Positions 42,899 to 56,600 of a DNA stretch of 64,000 nt are shown here, in pieces (within the stretch, counting starts at the first letter, position 1; the number at the start of each line of letters is the position of its first letter). This DNA comes from Isoetes taiwanensis. Its lineage: Eukaryota; Streptophyta; Lycopodiopsida; Isoetales; Isoetaceae. The stretch is taken from positions 1,618,777 to 1,682,776 of the forward strand of contig JAJEKV010000036.1 in NCBI GenBank assembly GCA_021234155.1, read 5' to 3'. The notes beneath the pieces were generated by a model. The model had not been told where the DNA came from. It ran no database searches and saw only the letters and a program-made list of their open reading frames with translations. Made by a program: the position numbers and the translations under genes.

Positions 42899-43428
42899 AA
42901 TTTAAATATATAATTGTCTTATTTGGTGTAATATATTACCTTGTAATCTGTTTTATTTCCAAATAATGAAAATATAAGCAAGTTTGGGTAATTGCTCCAG
43001 TGCTGCACCAGGACCACTTTTAGGAAGGCCAAAATGCCTTTTGGCACAACTCATGAGTAACTGATATGTTTTTATAGTTTGATGTTGATTTTTTTAAAGG
43101 AAAATATATATCTAGGCTAATTAAGAGGAGTAGAATAGGATTGTGCCATTATTTTCCCATTTTGGTTTCATTTTGCCCTTGGAAAAACTCGATTACTCCA
43201 AATTTACATCAGGGACTTTTTTAGCCTTCCCAAAATGCCTCCAGGCGCAACTCAGGAGTAACCAAAAATTTGCAACTTAATAACTTGAGCTAGACAAGTC
43301 ATTATTGCATTGGTACCCTTAGATTGTCTAGAGCATGTTTATGAAATTCAATTAGCCTAGGAATACCATATAGTTCTACAAAATACAAAAGTTGTCCAAA
43401 CCCTATAATTCCAGAATTAGGGTTTCGC
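42899..43428. other. Intergenic; diverged duplication of a GCAACTCAGGAGTAAC theme
   Basis: No gene is recognised. Two related segments, near 43010-43070 (AAAATGCCTTTTGGCACAAC then TCATGAGTAACT) and 43215-43265 (AAAATGCCTCCAGGCGCAAC then TCAGGAGTAACC), suggest an old duplication of ~205 bp spacing upstream of the TATA box at 43429. Confidence 0.45.
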
Positions 43429-43437
43429 TATAAATAG
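43429..43437 (+). promoter_or_regulatory. TATA box (TATAAATAG)
   Basis: TATAAATAG lies 117 bp upstream of the first ATG of the following ORF, with a leader that starts in AAGCATAACCCTAGTACAGG. The arrangement fits a plant class II promoter or the U3/R boundary of an LTR. Confidence 0.55.
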
Positions 43438-43545
43438 AAGCATAACCCTAGTACAGGCTTACAACTTTGCTCTCAGCTCCCAAGCCAATTTTTCAAGTCT
43501 GAGGCACTTCACTCATCGTTTCATAGTCCCAGCTACAAGTTCAAC

Positions 43546-44117
43546 ATGGCCACCAGCTCTTTCATCGAATGGTACATCGCCTTAGTTCATGTATCGCAAG
43601 TGGACATCAACCTAGTCTATAGTCTTTTCCAGAAGGAAATTGATGTCCAAGCAACCATAGCTATAACTTCATTCTACCAGCCTATTCTGCTAGAATTCCA
43701 ACAGAAAGTAGGTCCTAGTATATGTCAATTGCCCCCTTGCATAGAATATTTTGTACCAATGGACTCTCTCCAGACAGCTCTGAGTCATGTGCCCAACATT
43801 GCCAAGATTATATGATAGAGCCTCACGCATGTCGGACTACATGACAATGACTGTCAGGAGGATGAGGTATTTTTTGTACAATGCTGCATTAGCCATATTC
43901 CTATCTTATAGAGTCCAAAACATCATAGGTGAACAGTCCATACAGCCAATCAATGTTGAACCCTTAGCTTCCAGGGGTGAAGAGCAGATGCTTTTGGACT
44001 ATGAAGACCTTTTCGAGGAAGAGTAGGATGACGAAGATGAGGACGAACACTTCATCGATGTAGACCCCCAAGAAGAACGGAAAATGACAGAGCGAGAATT
44101 GGAGCACTTGAATTAAG
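43546..44117 (+). pseudogene. Unrecognised ORF with acidic tail, one frameshift
   Basis: The ATG in AACATGGCCACC opens MATSSFIEWYIALVHVSQVD for 89 codons. A frameshift near 43790-43815 moves it to a second frame (TMTVRRMRYFLYNAALAIFL) that ends in a strongly acidic tail (EDLFEEE, then DDEDEDEHFIDVD past a stop at 44024). I recognise no domain. It may be the start of a retroelement gag-like gene or a host pseudogene. Confidence 0.35.
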
Positions 44118-45255
44118 ACCAACAAATGGTAAGGGTCGCTGCTCCAATAGGAATGGGCATCACAATCCTGTCAAGAAAACCTTTTTTGGAACGACATCAG
44201 GACTCAATGTGATGCAGTGCTAGAAGGGTAAGGAAGAGGGTGGCCTCTCCTTGTCGCCGCTGCCTTAGCCACAGGCGCCAAGAAGCCGCATCCATCGGTC
44301 ATCACTATTTGTGCTTTTATAGGAGATTATGGATTCTTTTCTCATAATGAGATGTTTCTAACTTTAGAAGATTTTTTGTCTTATAGAGTTGTTGACCTCC
44401 CTCATGATCAATCACAATTGCAAGTTGTCTCTTGAAGATATTCTCTGACAGTGCTTCGACCTTGGTCTACTCCATTGCTATGGAGCTACCTCGGAATTTT
44501 GGATGAGTCCCAAAATAAAATATGAAAATGGTTATGTTTCATGGTTATCATGTCCCATTCCAAATATGTTCCTTCGGATTCATAGTAGTGGCAATATGTT
44601 AACAAAAGAGCAATTTGCAAACTTCCAAGAACAGGTTTTTGATTTGGGTGTTGAGTTGGCTCTTAAGATCAATCTCATTTGGTTATATGGTTTTCCCTCC
44701 TGAATGGGCTAATGTTTCTCTCCTAAATGGGCTTTACCTTGGGGCACCAATGGCCTTAACACTTCAGGTAACAATCAATTCTATGATATTCTGTCCTAGC
44801 AATAGCTCCCTCTTGTTGGTCCTCCTCCTCCAAATAATATTTATCCTCCTATTGAGATCCTCCTTCCTCCATCTCTGATAATTTTAACGTCTTCTAACTC
44901 AATTCCTCTTTTTGTCTATCATTTTTGTTGTATTCTTCCTGTCGTGATCATAATTTTTTATTTGGTTTAATACTATCTACCTTGGTTTTAGCTTCTGCTA
45001 CAGATTGCTTTAGTTATTTCAAGACATAAGTTCATAAAAATCATTGGTGCACATTTTTTGCTATATCTGTTGGAACTACATCTACAACCTCATTTTTCCT
45101 TGCAATCATACTTATGCCCTGCAACACCGAGCATTGTACTAGTTCCAAAATAAAATGAAAATAGCCATATTGCATGGTTATCAAAGGCTCTTGAGATCAG
45201 TCTCATTTGCTTATATTGTTTCCTCCTGAATGGGCTAATGTTTCCCTCCTAATGG

Positions 45256-46600
45256 GCTTATGGCCTTACATGCGCGTGAATCTGGCCAAGACCAGGGTGG
45301 TTCTCATATCCTCTTCACGCCACCCCACGCCTCCTGCACTCACATATCGGGGACAGCCTGTAGAGGTCACGCCCACCTACAAGTACCTAGGGGTGGAGTT
45401 CTCCTCCTCGCTCTGTTGGGAGGTGTCCATCCGGCTATGGGTGACAAAGAAGCTGGAAAGCGCTTTATGCCATCTGAACAACAAATCACCGGCAGAGCTC
45501 TATGATTGGGGCCATCAGTCACATCTGTTTGGGCACCGGTCGAGCCCGTCCCTTCATCGGGTCGGTCGAGTTTGGGGCCCTGCCGTCTCTTTGGCGACAC
45601 TGGAATGACTTGGAGCAGGTGCGAAAGGCATTTTTGGCACGGGCACTTGGGGTGAAAACTTCAGTCCCCTATCGATTCTCGCTGCAGGAAATCGATTCTT
45701 GCGCCGCCGGGCAGCCCTTGATAGACACGCCGCCTATTTTCGAAAAGTGGTTAATATGGGTGATGCTCGGCTCCCCGCGACCGGCTTACGGCCAGGGCAA
45801 TGGGCCCAAAGCAGCTTTCTCGTGGCCCCGTTGGAGGGGTAAGAGAGATCGCATTATGGCAGATGGAATGTGCAGGAGCACAGTGCGTCGCCGAGTGGAC
45901 CACAGGCCGATCATGACAGCTGCGCGGAGTACGGGACGATGCTTCCTTCGCAAGCTCGGGGACCCCGGGCTCTAGAGCAGGCCAAAAACGCCCATTACAA
46001 GGAGCACATCAACCCGTGTTAGCCCGGGGCCCGCAGCTCTACTCGTTCCCAAATGCCCTTCGGGAAAAAAAGCGCAGACTCATTGCTTCCATTCGCACAG
46101 TGCCCACCATCTTCGCGATCGAGGCGGGGCAGTGGATTGGGGAGCCCCGGGCCAGAGCTCGCCAGTCTTTGCCAAACGGGTGCCATTGAGGATGAGTCTC
46201 ACACTTTCCGAGTTGCCCAAAGATCACCGATCCGGCGGACACGCTCCCTTAGTACGGCCGGACTTGCCCCTACATTTGCTGATGAACACGCCGTCAGTAC
46301 GTGCTCTGGGGTCGTACATTCAAAAGGTACTAGATCTGCGAGCTCATCTTTGCCCCCGCCTGGTTGCCCGCTGATCAGGCACTATGGGGGCGGTGCATGA
46401 GTGTGTATATTTGTGTGTTTTTGCATTTTGTATATTAGAACAGTTTGTCAGCAGGCTGATTGCTGCCACGGTTTTTCCCTCGAAAACCCTTCGGGGCGGG
46501 GGTTTTTTAATCCGGGTAGTAATCCACTTGCTGCGCTTTTGTATTGGGTCCCATAGACCGATTGGTCTCCGTGGACGATAAAAATACCTTCCTTCCTTCC
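45256..46600 (+). mobile_element. LINE-B copy 2, 5'-truncated
   Basis: The plus strand enters LINE coding at about 45260 (NLAKTRVVLISSSRH), continues with YKYLGVEFSSSLCWE and, in shifted frames, VWGPAVSLATLE, ARALGVKTSVPYRF and SLCQTGAIEDESHTF. It ends with the same 3' untranslated sequence as copy 1: hairpin 46477-46508, GGGTCCCATAGACCGATTGG, then GTGGACGATAAAAATA and (CCTT)n at 46587-46600. It splits the tandem unit described at 44455-47440. Several frameshifts are present. Confidence 0.8.
46477..46508 (+). other. Conserved hairpin in LINE-B copy 2
   Basis: CCCTCGAAAACCCTTCGGGG then CGGGGGTTTTTT can fold into an AAAACCC/GGGTTTT-type stem followed by T residues. It matches 42289-42320 of copy 1 on the opposite strand. 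Confidence 0.65.
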
Positions 46601-47440
46601 TTACCACTTCGGGTAACAACCAAGATCATTTGTTGAATTATGATATTCTGCCCCTGTAACAACTTCCTCTTATTGGTCCTTCTCCTCTAGATAATATTTA
46701 TCCTCTTGTTGAGATCCTCCATCCTCCACCTGTGATAAATTCAACCTCTTCTAATTCAATTTCTCTTTTTGCCAATCATTTTTATTATGTTCTTCCTGTT
46801 GTGATCATTTGGTTTGACTTGAATACTATCTACCTTGCTTTTAGATTCTGTTACAAATCGCTTTGGCTATTTCAATATATATATACAAATCATTTGGTGC
46901 ACATTTTTTGCTATTTCTGTTGGAACTACATCTATAACCTCATTGTTCTTTGCAATCGTACTTATGCTCGGCAACGTCAGGCACTGTTACTAGTTTTGGA
47001 TGAGTCTCAAAATGAATGCTCATTCCAAATATATTCCTTCGCATTCATAGTAGTGGTTGTATATTAACAAAAGAGCATGCACCATTACTAGTTTGGATGA
47101 ACTCCAAAATAAAATGAAAATGGTTATGTTGCATTGTTATCAAATGCTCATTCCAAATATGTTCTTTCGGATTCATAGGAGTGGTAGATGATTTGTCAAT
47201 CTATGACATTATGCCCTTACAGTATCTACTTCTTGTTGGTCCTTCTCCTTCAGATAATATTTCTCCTCTGATTGAGATCCTACTTCCTCCACCTCTGATG
47301 ATTTCAACCTCTTCTAACTCAATTTCTCTTTTTGCCTATCATTTTTTTTGTGTCCTTCCTACCTGATCGTAATATATTGGTTTGGATTGAATACCATTTA
47401 CCTTGGCTTTTAGCTTCTGCTATCGATTGCTTTGCCCTTT

Positions 47441-49826
<2,386 letters not shown>

Positions 49827-50306
49827 CAAAAAAAAAAAGCAAAAAAAAAAGGGAACCAATAGTATTCCAACTAGTGTCAAAGCTATCACCCTCGGTTTTT
49901 TTATGGGCCATAGCAATTTCATTTTGTGGGGCAACCTTCATCCCACCTATACTGACTCTACACTTACATATGCAAACTCTATTTCTATGAAGCCAAATGA
50001 ACTAGATAGTACTTTGCTTAAGTGTGTATATGAATCTAGAATTCTCATATATAAAACTTTGGTGATCTGTTATTTCTCATAGCATAATCTCTTGTTTTTA
50101 AATAGGCATAAAGCCAATTTCACAACAGTTGGATAGAAGAACAATTAAAAATGTGCGGGATAGTTTCAGTTTGAGTATTGCAGAGCTTGCATAAAGAATC
50201 AAGATTCCCTCTTTTGACTTTGCATGATGCAGGTTGTTGGTTTTAATGTTCTATATCAGTTTTGGAAAGTTTTTAAGATGATTATTATGCATTATTTCCC
50301 ATTCCG
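49827..50306. other. No gene recognised
   Basis: Spacer between the full-length SINE and the truncated SINE. It begins with an A-rich tract (49828-49851) and otherwise shows only short frames. Confidence 0.4.
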
Positions 50307-50428
50307 ATGGATATGCAATGTAAAGTGGTGGGGGCAGGACCCATCTGGGTGTGTTGTAAAGTGTCACATGTCCGATAGGACGCTGCCTTCTGGCGTGACG
50401 TTAAAATCTCTTCTTCTTCTTCTTCTTT
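50307..50428 (+). mobile_element. 5'-truncated SINE copy with (CTT)n tail
   Basis: GCAATGTAAAGTGGTGGGGG, then CAGGACCC, GTCACATGTCC and CTTCTGGCGTGACGTTAAAA align with the 3' half of the SINE at 49535. The promoter half is missing. The tail is (CTT)n rather than (TATC)n, so tails differ between copies of one family. Confidence 0.8.
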
Positions 50429-51284
50429 TTCCACTTTGCCATACCCATGGACTTTGTTGATTCTTTTTATCCTAGGACCATATTGGGCTTTGGCCCCTTA
50501 GTTTATCTGCTTGATTATATATGTTTTTATGGATGTTAGTTTGCTGTTTGTGGTAGTTTTCTCTAGTTCTAGATTGATATGTTTTCTTCTCTGTTGCTTG
50601 TATAGTTCATGGTTTGCTTTTTGGTTTGTCAGTTTGGGCTTGTATAGTTCTTGATTTGCCTTGTTGGTTTACTAGTTTGGGTTTGAAGAACGCCTTCCCC
50701 CTTCCCCTTATTCATTTTAGATTCTCACATTACGTGGTTTATGTTCGTGTTATTTTCTTAAGTTAGTTTGTTTTTCTGCCAGAGTGTTCATTGCTGGAAC
50801 TAGCCTTTTTCATCTGTTTAGCAGGGCTGATGTTGGTCGTTTTTTGGTTCTATATGGTTTGGTTTTCTAATTTTATAAATTTCAAGTTTTGGCATGATGC
50901 ATAATTTTAAAACTCCAAATTGCTTGTTTTCTCATGGAAACTATAACATATGGTAGACATGTACATAACTAGGTTATGTACTTTAGGCATGATGTCGAGC
51001 ACGGGGTTATGCATGAGCATTCTTTATGGTTTGTCAGGCGTATTATTTCGAGCATGTATGTTATGACATGGATGACTGCTTTCTATTTCATATTTCATGT
51101 TGCATTAGTTTTTGCTATCTGAGTGTGATATGTTTAGTTCATGATGCATTTATATGTGTTATAGATAGTCCATCTACATTTTGCATGTTTTTCTTGAACA
51201 CCAATATGCCTCGTCAATTTTTTTAACGCTTGTTTTTCTCATGGAAACGTTGTCTTGTGGTAGATTTGCACGGATCCTAAGTTA
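50429..51284. other. No gene recognised
   Basis: T-rich, G-poor sequence with short frames only. Repeated TTTGTTGGTTTA-like words near 50600-50680 are low complexity. No RNA gene or mobile element signature is visible. Confidence 0.4.
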
Positions 51285-52337
51285 TAGGCTCTTTGAGAAG
51301 CTAAGGAATAATGGAAATTTATACATGTACCAAGATCATGACAAATAATGCATTTTACACGATTGTATCATAGCAGCAAACAGTGTTAAATGCATGAATC
51401 ATTGCAAAGATTTGTTAAAAGCAAGGTTTCAAATGTCGGATTTAGGGGAACTAAAACAATTCTTAGGAATTGAAGTTGAAAGGGATAGATAAAAAAAAGT
51501 TTCTCTAGATGAAGCAAAGCAGGCATATAGATAATATGCTCAAAAGATTCAGATGTGAAGATGCAAAGTTTATAAAAACCCCTATTGTACCTGCTCATAA
51601 ATTAACAACAGAAGATCCAGTATCAGAAATAAGAGAGAGCAGAATTAGAAAAGGTACCTTATAGAGCATTAGTAAGATGCCTACTCTATTTAGCAAACAA
51701 CACTCAACCAGACATTGAATATATTGTCAATATGCTGAGTAGAAGAAACTATAATTCCAGCAAAGATCATTGACTTGCTGCAAAAAAGGTACTGAGGTAC
51801 TTAAAGGGTACAAAAAATCATGGAATTACTTTTAATTCAGAAGATCTAAACCAATCCTACAGTGATGCAGAGTAGGGAGGTAATCTAAGCACAAGGAAGT
51901 CCACATCTAGTTATGTGATATATTTAGGAGATGGTGCAATAACTTGGAGGGGGCTTGGAGATGTGAAAAATAGAGTGAAATTGCTATGTCATCTGCAGAA
52001 GCTCTTTGTTGCTAAGGAAATCACTTGGTTGAGAAGGTTGATGGATGAGTTAAGTTATATATGGAAAAGGTCGATAATAATCATGACTGATAGCCAAAGT
52101 TGTATTACCATTGTAAAGAATCCAGTTGAGCATGAAAGAACCAAAGACATTGAGTTAAATATTCATTTTATCAGAGATCTTGCTGCAAAGGGATACATTG
52201 AAATGAAATACATAAGCACAATTGAACGAGTTGCAGATGTATGTACAAAAGCTCTTAATGAAAGCAAATTTAATCAATTCGGAGATTGCCTGAATTTTAC
52301 AAGAATATGTGATGAAGGAAGAACGTTGGAATATTAG
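51285..52337 (+). pseudogene. Ty1/copia RT and RNase H fragment
   Basis: The plus strand holds KCMNHCKDLLKARFQMSDLG, then LKQFLGIEVERD and, after several shifts, ITWLRRLMDELS, IIMTDSQSCITIVKNPVEHE and FIRDLAAKGYIEMKYIST. This is the C-terminal half of copia reverse transcriptase and the RNase H, ending in ADVCTKALNESKFNQF. The YVDD box is absent (5'-truncated), and many stops occur. Its sequence differs from the complete element at 59.4 kb. No LTR is seen nearby. Confidence 0.8.
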
Positions 52338-53538
52338 TTTGAAGTCATCACATATTTATAGAACATGGTTGAATTATACTTGCATAATCACAGAAGATCA
52401 CGAGCTACGGTTATATGCACTGAGAACATTCACAGAATAAAGCAAGATGATTATTGTTCCCTAGGTTGCATATGATGGGTGAAAAGAAATGATAATTAAA
52501 CTCAATGGTATACGATTCATTCATATGAACCTTTTTTTTTTTTTTTTAACGGACGAAAGCTAAAAAGTTTATTAATCAGATAAAAAGTATAAAATTTACA
52601 TGTCTCATCTAACTGTGTAAGCACAAAAAAGATGCCATAGGAGCACGAGCCTGGAGCACAATATGCTTACTCCAAAAAGGGAGACTAACGATAAGAATCA
52701 ATTTGAAGATACTGAATCCAGATGTATTCCATCATTTCTGAATCAAGAGAGGAGTACTCATAGGTTGTTTGTACTTTTTCTGGGCCACCGTAATAACACC
52801 ATGTGCAGATGAATAAATGCCTTGGAAAATGTGGTGTCTGCGACGCTCCCATATCGACCATAGGAGCCAACCAGAACCAAGATGGAATGCCCTCTATTTA
52901 GCTGAGGGCCATGAATTAGGATAGGACGCCAAGAGGATGCATCGACAGTCCAATGTACTGTTAAATAAGCCTTGTAGCCAAGACCACACTGGTTGAACCT
53001 CTGGACAATCAAAGAGACACTGCTCAAGAGTCTCAACGGCTGAAAGGCAGAGCGGGTATGCTGCAGATATGCGGGATCATAGCGATGTCGAAAGGCATTA
53101 ATGCGCAGGCACCTGTGGATAATCTGGCACCATCGTACAGAGACTTTAGAGTGGAGCAACCTATCCCAAAGCCATCGCCATGTACCACACAAAGTGCACT
53201 GTGGAACTGTAGGTGCCACCCATCTGGCAACTGGAGAGGCTATGGTGCTAAAAGAAGGCGATATACTGATCTGACAAAGTGCTTGCCTTTGTGAATATTT
53301 TCATGATAGTTCATGACACTCTTTCAGCAACACCAACTTGCACTACAAGAGGCAAATTTTCTGCGACCTTCTCCTATAGAGACACATCCCAACGAGAGAG
53401 CAGGATCTTTGCCTGAAATTCAGGCCAAAATAGTAGGCGACCCGCTTCATACCATGCTTGAATAGAGACGACGCCTGCTAGAATCCACCCTTATGCTGCC
53501 AGTGGAGGTGCTGAGGGGTTTGGAGGCAGTGGTGCTCA

Positions 53539-54978
53539 TCACCATGGAGTCTCCAATAGGGTGTGGATAGAGGGGCATGGCCAGAAAAGATGTTTGACTG
53601 TCTCCCATGCTGTCAACAAGCCACGCAAAAATGGAGAAGCACTTGGAAAAGGCTGCAGAGTCTGAAATAATGCCCAAGGTAGGACTGGTTTAATAGCCTT
53701 TTTGCCTAGAGGGATACAGTGACCAAGAGCTTGTTTAAGAAGGCGTAAACCAGGAGAATCATCTTCACCATTCAAGAGTCTCCAAATGAACTTCAAAATA
53801 AGGACTTTGCTCTGCAGTAAAAAGTCCATCATACCCAAACCACCTGCCCATTTCGAAATGATGCACTTCGACCACGCCACCTTAATTACAACACCTTCCT
53901 CAGTACCTGCCCATATAAAGTTCCAAACTATTGCAATGAGCTCACGTACTTTGTTCTGCGGGGCTAGCAGTATGGATGCCATATAAACATGGGTATTACT
54001 AAGGACTGACTTGGCCACTGTAATGCGACCCGCAAGAGACAACTTTGCGGTGGACCACCAGAACAAGTGCTTCTCCAAACCATTAACGATCTCCTTCCAT
54101 GCAGCTCCCATAGTAACATGGATGCCAACAGGAATCCCCAATAACTTGATGGCCTGTCCATGCGCAAGTAATTTCCATGGATAATCATGAACACACGCCA
54201 GAGTCGGAGTATCCAATGTCCATAGAGTTGTACACTTCTACCACTCTACAAGGACACCAGAAGCCAGTGAAAAAGTGTCTAAGAGCAATTTGGCAGCTGC
54301 AAGATTCTGAGCATTAGCGACTAGAAAGAGGAACATATCGTCTGCATATTGATTGCAAACCTCCTGTGTGCCATCATCCATTGCAAGACCATGGAGAAGT
54401 CCCTCTGTAGTTGCGACGGTGAATAACTGTGACAAAGCCGCTGCGACAATTGTGAGAAGTAGTGGTGCTAAAGGGCATCCCTGGCGAATACCATGACAGA
54501 GTGAGAAGGCATCTGACGGCTCACCATGGAACATAACAGTTGCCCGAGCAGAAACATGCAGCTTCATAACATCTGATGTGAATTGTTCCTCAAATCCCAG
54601 TCTTAGCATACAGCGACGCATGAATTCCCAGCTAACACTGTCATAAGCCTTTGCAAAATCAAGCTTAAGGTATACAACTGGAAGGTTTTGCTTACGTGCC
54701 CAATAAATTCCCTCGTAAGCAGCAGCAACATTGTTAAGAATACATCATTTTGGAAGAAAACCTGATTGGGTTATTGAGATGGACTCCGCCAAGATGTCCT
54801 TCACCCGCTCTGCAAAAGCCTTGGAAAAGATCTTATATACAGATGACAATAAGGTGATGGGCCGCCAGTCTGAAATAGTCTGAGGATCCTTGACCTTGGG
54901 GATGAGTGAGATAACACCTGTATTTAGAATTCTATCCAAAGCCGTGGACCACCGAAAGTCACAGAAAGCATCATACAC
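53539..54978 (-). pseudogene. LINE-D reverse transcriptase
   Basis: In order on the minus strand: SLIPKVKDPQTISDWRPITL at ~54900, ITQSGFLPK, the frameshifted AKAYDSVSWEF-type region (~54620-54740), LCHGIRQGCPLAPLLL (~54480), QYADDMFLF (~54340), KLLGIPVGIHV (~54140) and WAGGLGMMDF (~53830). The catalytic Asp pair is present. At least three frameshifts separate the blocks. Confidence 0.82.
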
Positions 54979-55375
54979 ATCTGGCTCCAGCCATTCCCAA
55001 TACTCCTGGAAGAACTTAACAGGGGGAGGAGGCTACCCCCTGAACATTCCATGAACTAATCGCATTGACCTTCTGACGGGGCCAATTCAGATGAGACCGC
55101 TGGTGTCTCAAGGGAATTTGAGGAAGTCTCCTGGGCATCTGGCATGGCAATAACCTCATCAACCAAATCATCCCACTGAAGCAGATCAAAGCGACCACAG
55201 TGGGATGCAATGGGAGGAGCAGAGCTACGTAAAGCCGAAACTGAGGGCTGGGATGCAGAGGAGTTAGATCCCTTAGCTGATTTTCGTGGTTGTCGAAGAG
55301 CCGGTGGATGTTTTGGTGGTGGGTGGAAGCCATGCCGATCAATGTCCATGTACTGTCCACGAGTTTCGTGTTCAT
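54979..55375 (-). pseudogene. LINE-D ORF1 tail fused to a remnant of the endonuclease
   Basis: The minus strand from 55375 gives a Pro/Ser-rich ORF1 C-terminus (HPPALRQPRKSAKG, SELAPSEGQCD). In a second frame the endonuclease start VNAISSWNVQGVASSP follows. A few codons later the sequence is already FFQEYWEWLEPDVYDAFCDF of the RT. Roughly 1 kb of endonuclease and linker has been lost at this junction near 55015-55035. Confidence 0.7.
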
Positions 55376-55469
55376 GTTTCGAAATGTGATTTGATCCTAA
55401 CCGTATTAATAATCATATGGTGCATATGGCTTTGGGGTTTACACATGAGTGGTCCTACAGTTCAAATTG

Positions 55470-55508
55470 ATCTTAATCTTGACCTTGATCTTGATCTTGA
55501 TCTTGATT
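55470..55508. repeat. (TTGATC)n hexamer microsatellite
   Basis: Six near-perfect TTGATC/TTGACC units follow one another. It is a short simple repeat between LINE-D and a set of imperfect tandem repeats. Confidence 0.8.
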
Positions 55509-55534
55509 GTTGGTCCAATATCTTACGACTCAAG

Positions 55535-55710
55535 TTGCTTTAGGTATATCCTACAGTGCAGATGGTTTGAGGGTTTATATGTACGTGATCCTATATGGCT
55601 TAGTTTCTTTAGATATATCCTACGGTGCAAATGGGCTGAGGGTTTATATGTAAGCAATCATGCGATGAATATGGCTTCGGGGTTTATATGTACATGATCC
55701 TACATATGTA
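55535..55710. repeat. Imperfect ~78-bp tandem repeats
   Basis: TTTAGGTATATCCTACAGTG ... GAGGGTTTATATGTACGTGA at 55540-55595 is repeated as TTTAGATATATCCTACGGTG ... GAGGGTTTATATGTAAGCAA, and the end is partly repeated again near 55680 (GGGGTTTATATGTACATGAT). An earlier partial copy is visible at ~55440. No gene is seen. Confidence 0.65.
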
Positions 55711-55984
55711 AACTCCAAGATCTTGGCAGTCCATATCCTGTGCAATTTGAGTCGTTGCATCCAGTTTGAGCCCATGCATCTGGCAGCTTCCAAATGCTTT
55801 CTGGCAGCCCATGTAGTTCGTCCTTCTGTTTTGATCTCCCACTTTCTAATTCAAATATACTAAATTTTTGTATTGAGGGTGAATTGAAACCCTGCCCTCA
55901 TCACCCCACATAGAAGGTCTGGAGAAACCCCTGACTCTCTAAACTCCCATTTTCTATTGTTAAGGTCCTCTAAAATGCTATTGG
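55711..55984. other. No gene recognised
   Basis: Short spacer between the 78-bp repeats and the heat-shock-element-like array. There are no coherent frames. Confidence 0.4.
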
Positions 55985-56600
55985 AATTTAGACATTCTAG
56001 GGTGTTCTAGAATGTTCTCGACACCCATGAGTAAGCTAAAATAACTTTGGGCTCTAATCAAAATAGAACATTGTAGAAGTTCTAGATGCCCCAGAGTAAG
56101 CACCTCACTCCAGAAATATAAAGATTTCAAACACGTTGCAAAAGAGAATGTTGTAGAACGTCTTGTAATGTTCTAGAATATTCTAGAAGCTCATTTATAA
56201 GTACCTCCATCTTAAACCAAAAGCCCATGGGTAAGCATCTCAATCCAAAAATGGGTCAATTTTTTTTGCAAAGAGGGTGCCTAATCAAAGTAAGAGTGTT
56301 GTAGAGTATTCTAAAAGCTCACCGGTAAGCACCTCAATCCAGATACAAATTTTCAAGCTTGTTACAAAGATAGTGCTCTAATCAAAATAGAATGTTCCAG
56401 AAGCCCACATGTAGGCACCTCAATCCAAATAGAAAATTTTAATTTTTTTCACAAAGAGGGTGCCCTAATCACAATACAATGGTCTAGAATGTTCTAGGAG
56501 CCCATAAGTAAGCACCTCAATCAAAAAATAGAAAGTTTTTAAAAGAATTTCTAATAGGGTGCTCATAGCAAAATAGAATGTTTAGAAAATTTTAAAAAAA
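55985..56600. repeat. Degenerate ~95-bp tandem array with TTCnnGAA sites
   Basis: The phrase GTAAGCACCTCAATCCA or a variant occurs near 56095, 56232, 56325, 56412 and 56508, with an earlier weaker copy at ~56030. Each is followed by an A/T-rich part, GGGTGCCCTAATCAAAATAG and a GTTCTAGAA-type site. Spacing is 85-135 bp. The array is diverged, so it is old. Units carry heat-shock-element-like palindromes. Confidence 0.75.
56171..56188. promoter_or_regulatory. Perfect four-unit heat-shock-element-like site
   Basis: TTCTAGAATATTCTAGAA is four alternating TTC/GAA units at the 2-base spacing bound by heat-shock factors. A related three-unit site is at about 56005-56020 (TTCTAGAATGTTC). Because TTCTAGAA is part of a tandem repeat, chance amplification is a real alternative. 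Confidence 0.45.

Larger units (their letters stand above)
44455..47440 (+). repeat. Triplicated ~0.52-0.56-kb unit interrupted by LINE-B
   Basis: The same unit occurs at ~44495-45250, ~46600-47080 and ~47080-47440. Shared words include CCAAATATGTTCCTTCGGAT, TTGAGATCCTCC at 44851/46708/47271, TCTAACTCAATTTCTCTTTT and ATCTACCTTG. Copies 2 and 3 lie 563 bp apart. Copies 1 and 2 are spaced the same way once the LINE-B insert is removed. Each copy has a stretch that could encode PSDNISPLIEILLPPP, but the frames are broken. Origin unknown. Confidence 0.75.
52532..55380 (-). mobile_element. LINE-D: L1-type element with internal deletion
   Basis: A 16-T run (52532-52547) marks the 3' poly(A) end on the minus strand. 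Coding on the minus strand comprises a zf-RVT-like C-terminus (52758-53219), a thumb region (53539-54216, LSLAGRITVAKSVLSNTHVY), RT palm (54238-54621, GIRQGCPLAP and YADDMFLF), RT fingers (54745-54978, LNTGVISLIPKVKD) and, at the 5' side, an ORF1 tail plus the first residues of the endonuclease (ISSWNVQG). Most of the endonuclease is missing. Confidence 0.8.

Noticed and set aside
46477-46508. Rho-independent terminator
   Set aside because: The hairpin plus T-run looks like one, but it lies in the 3' untranslated region of a plant LINE and recurs in another copy. Bacterial termination is not relevant.
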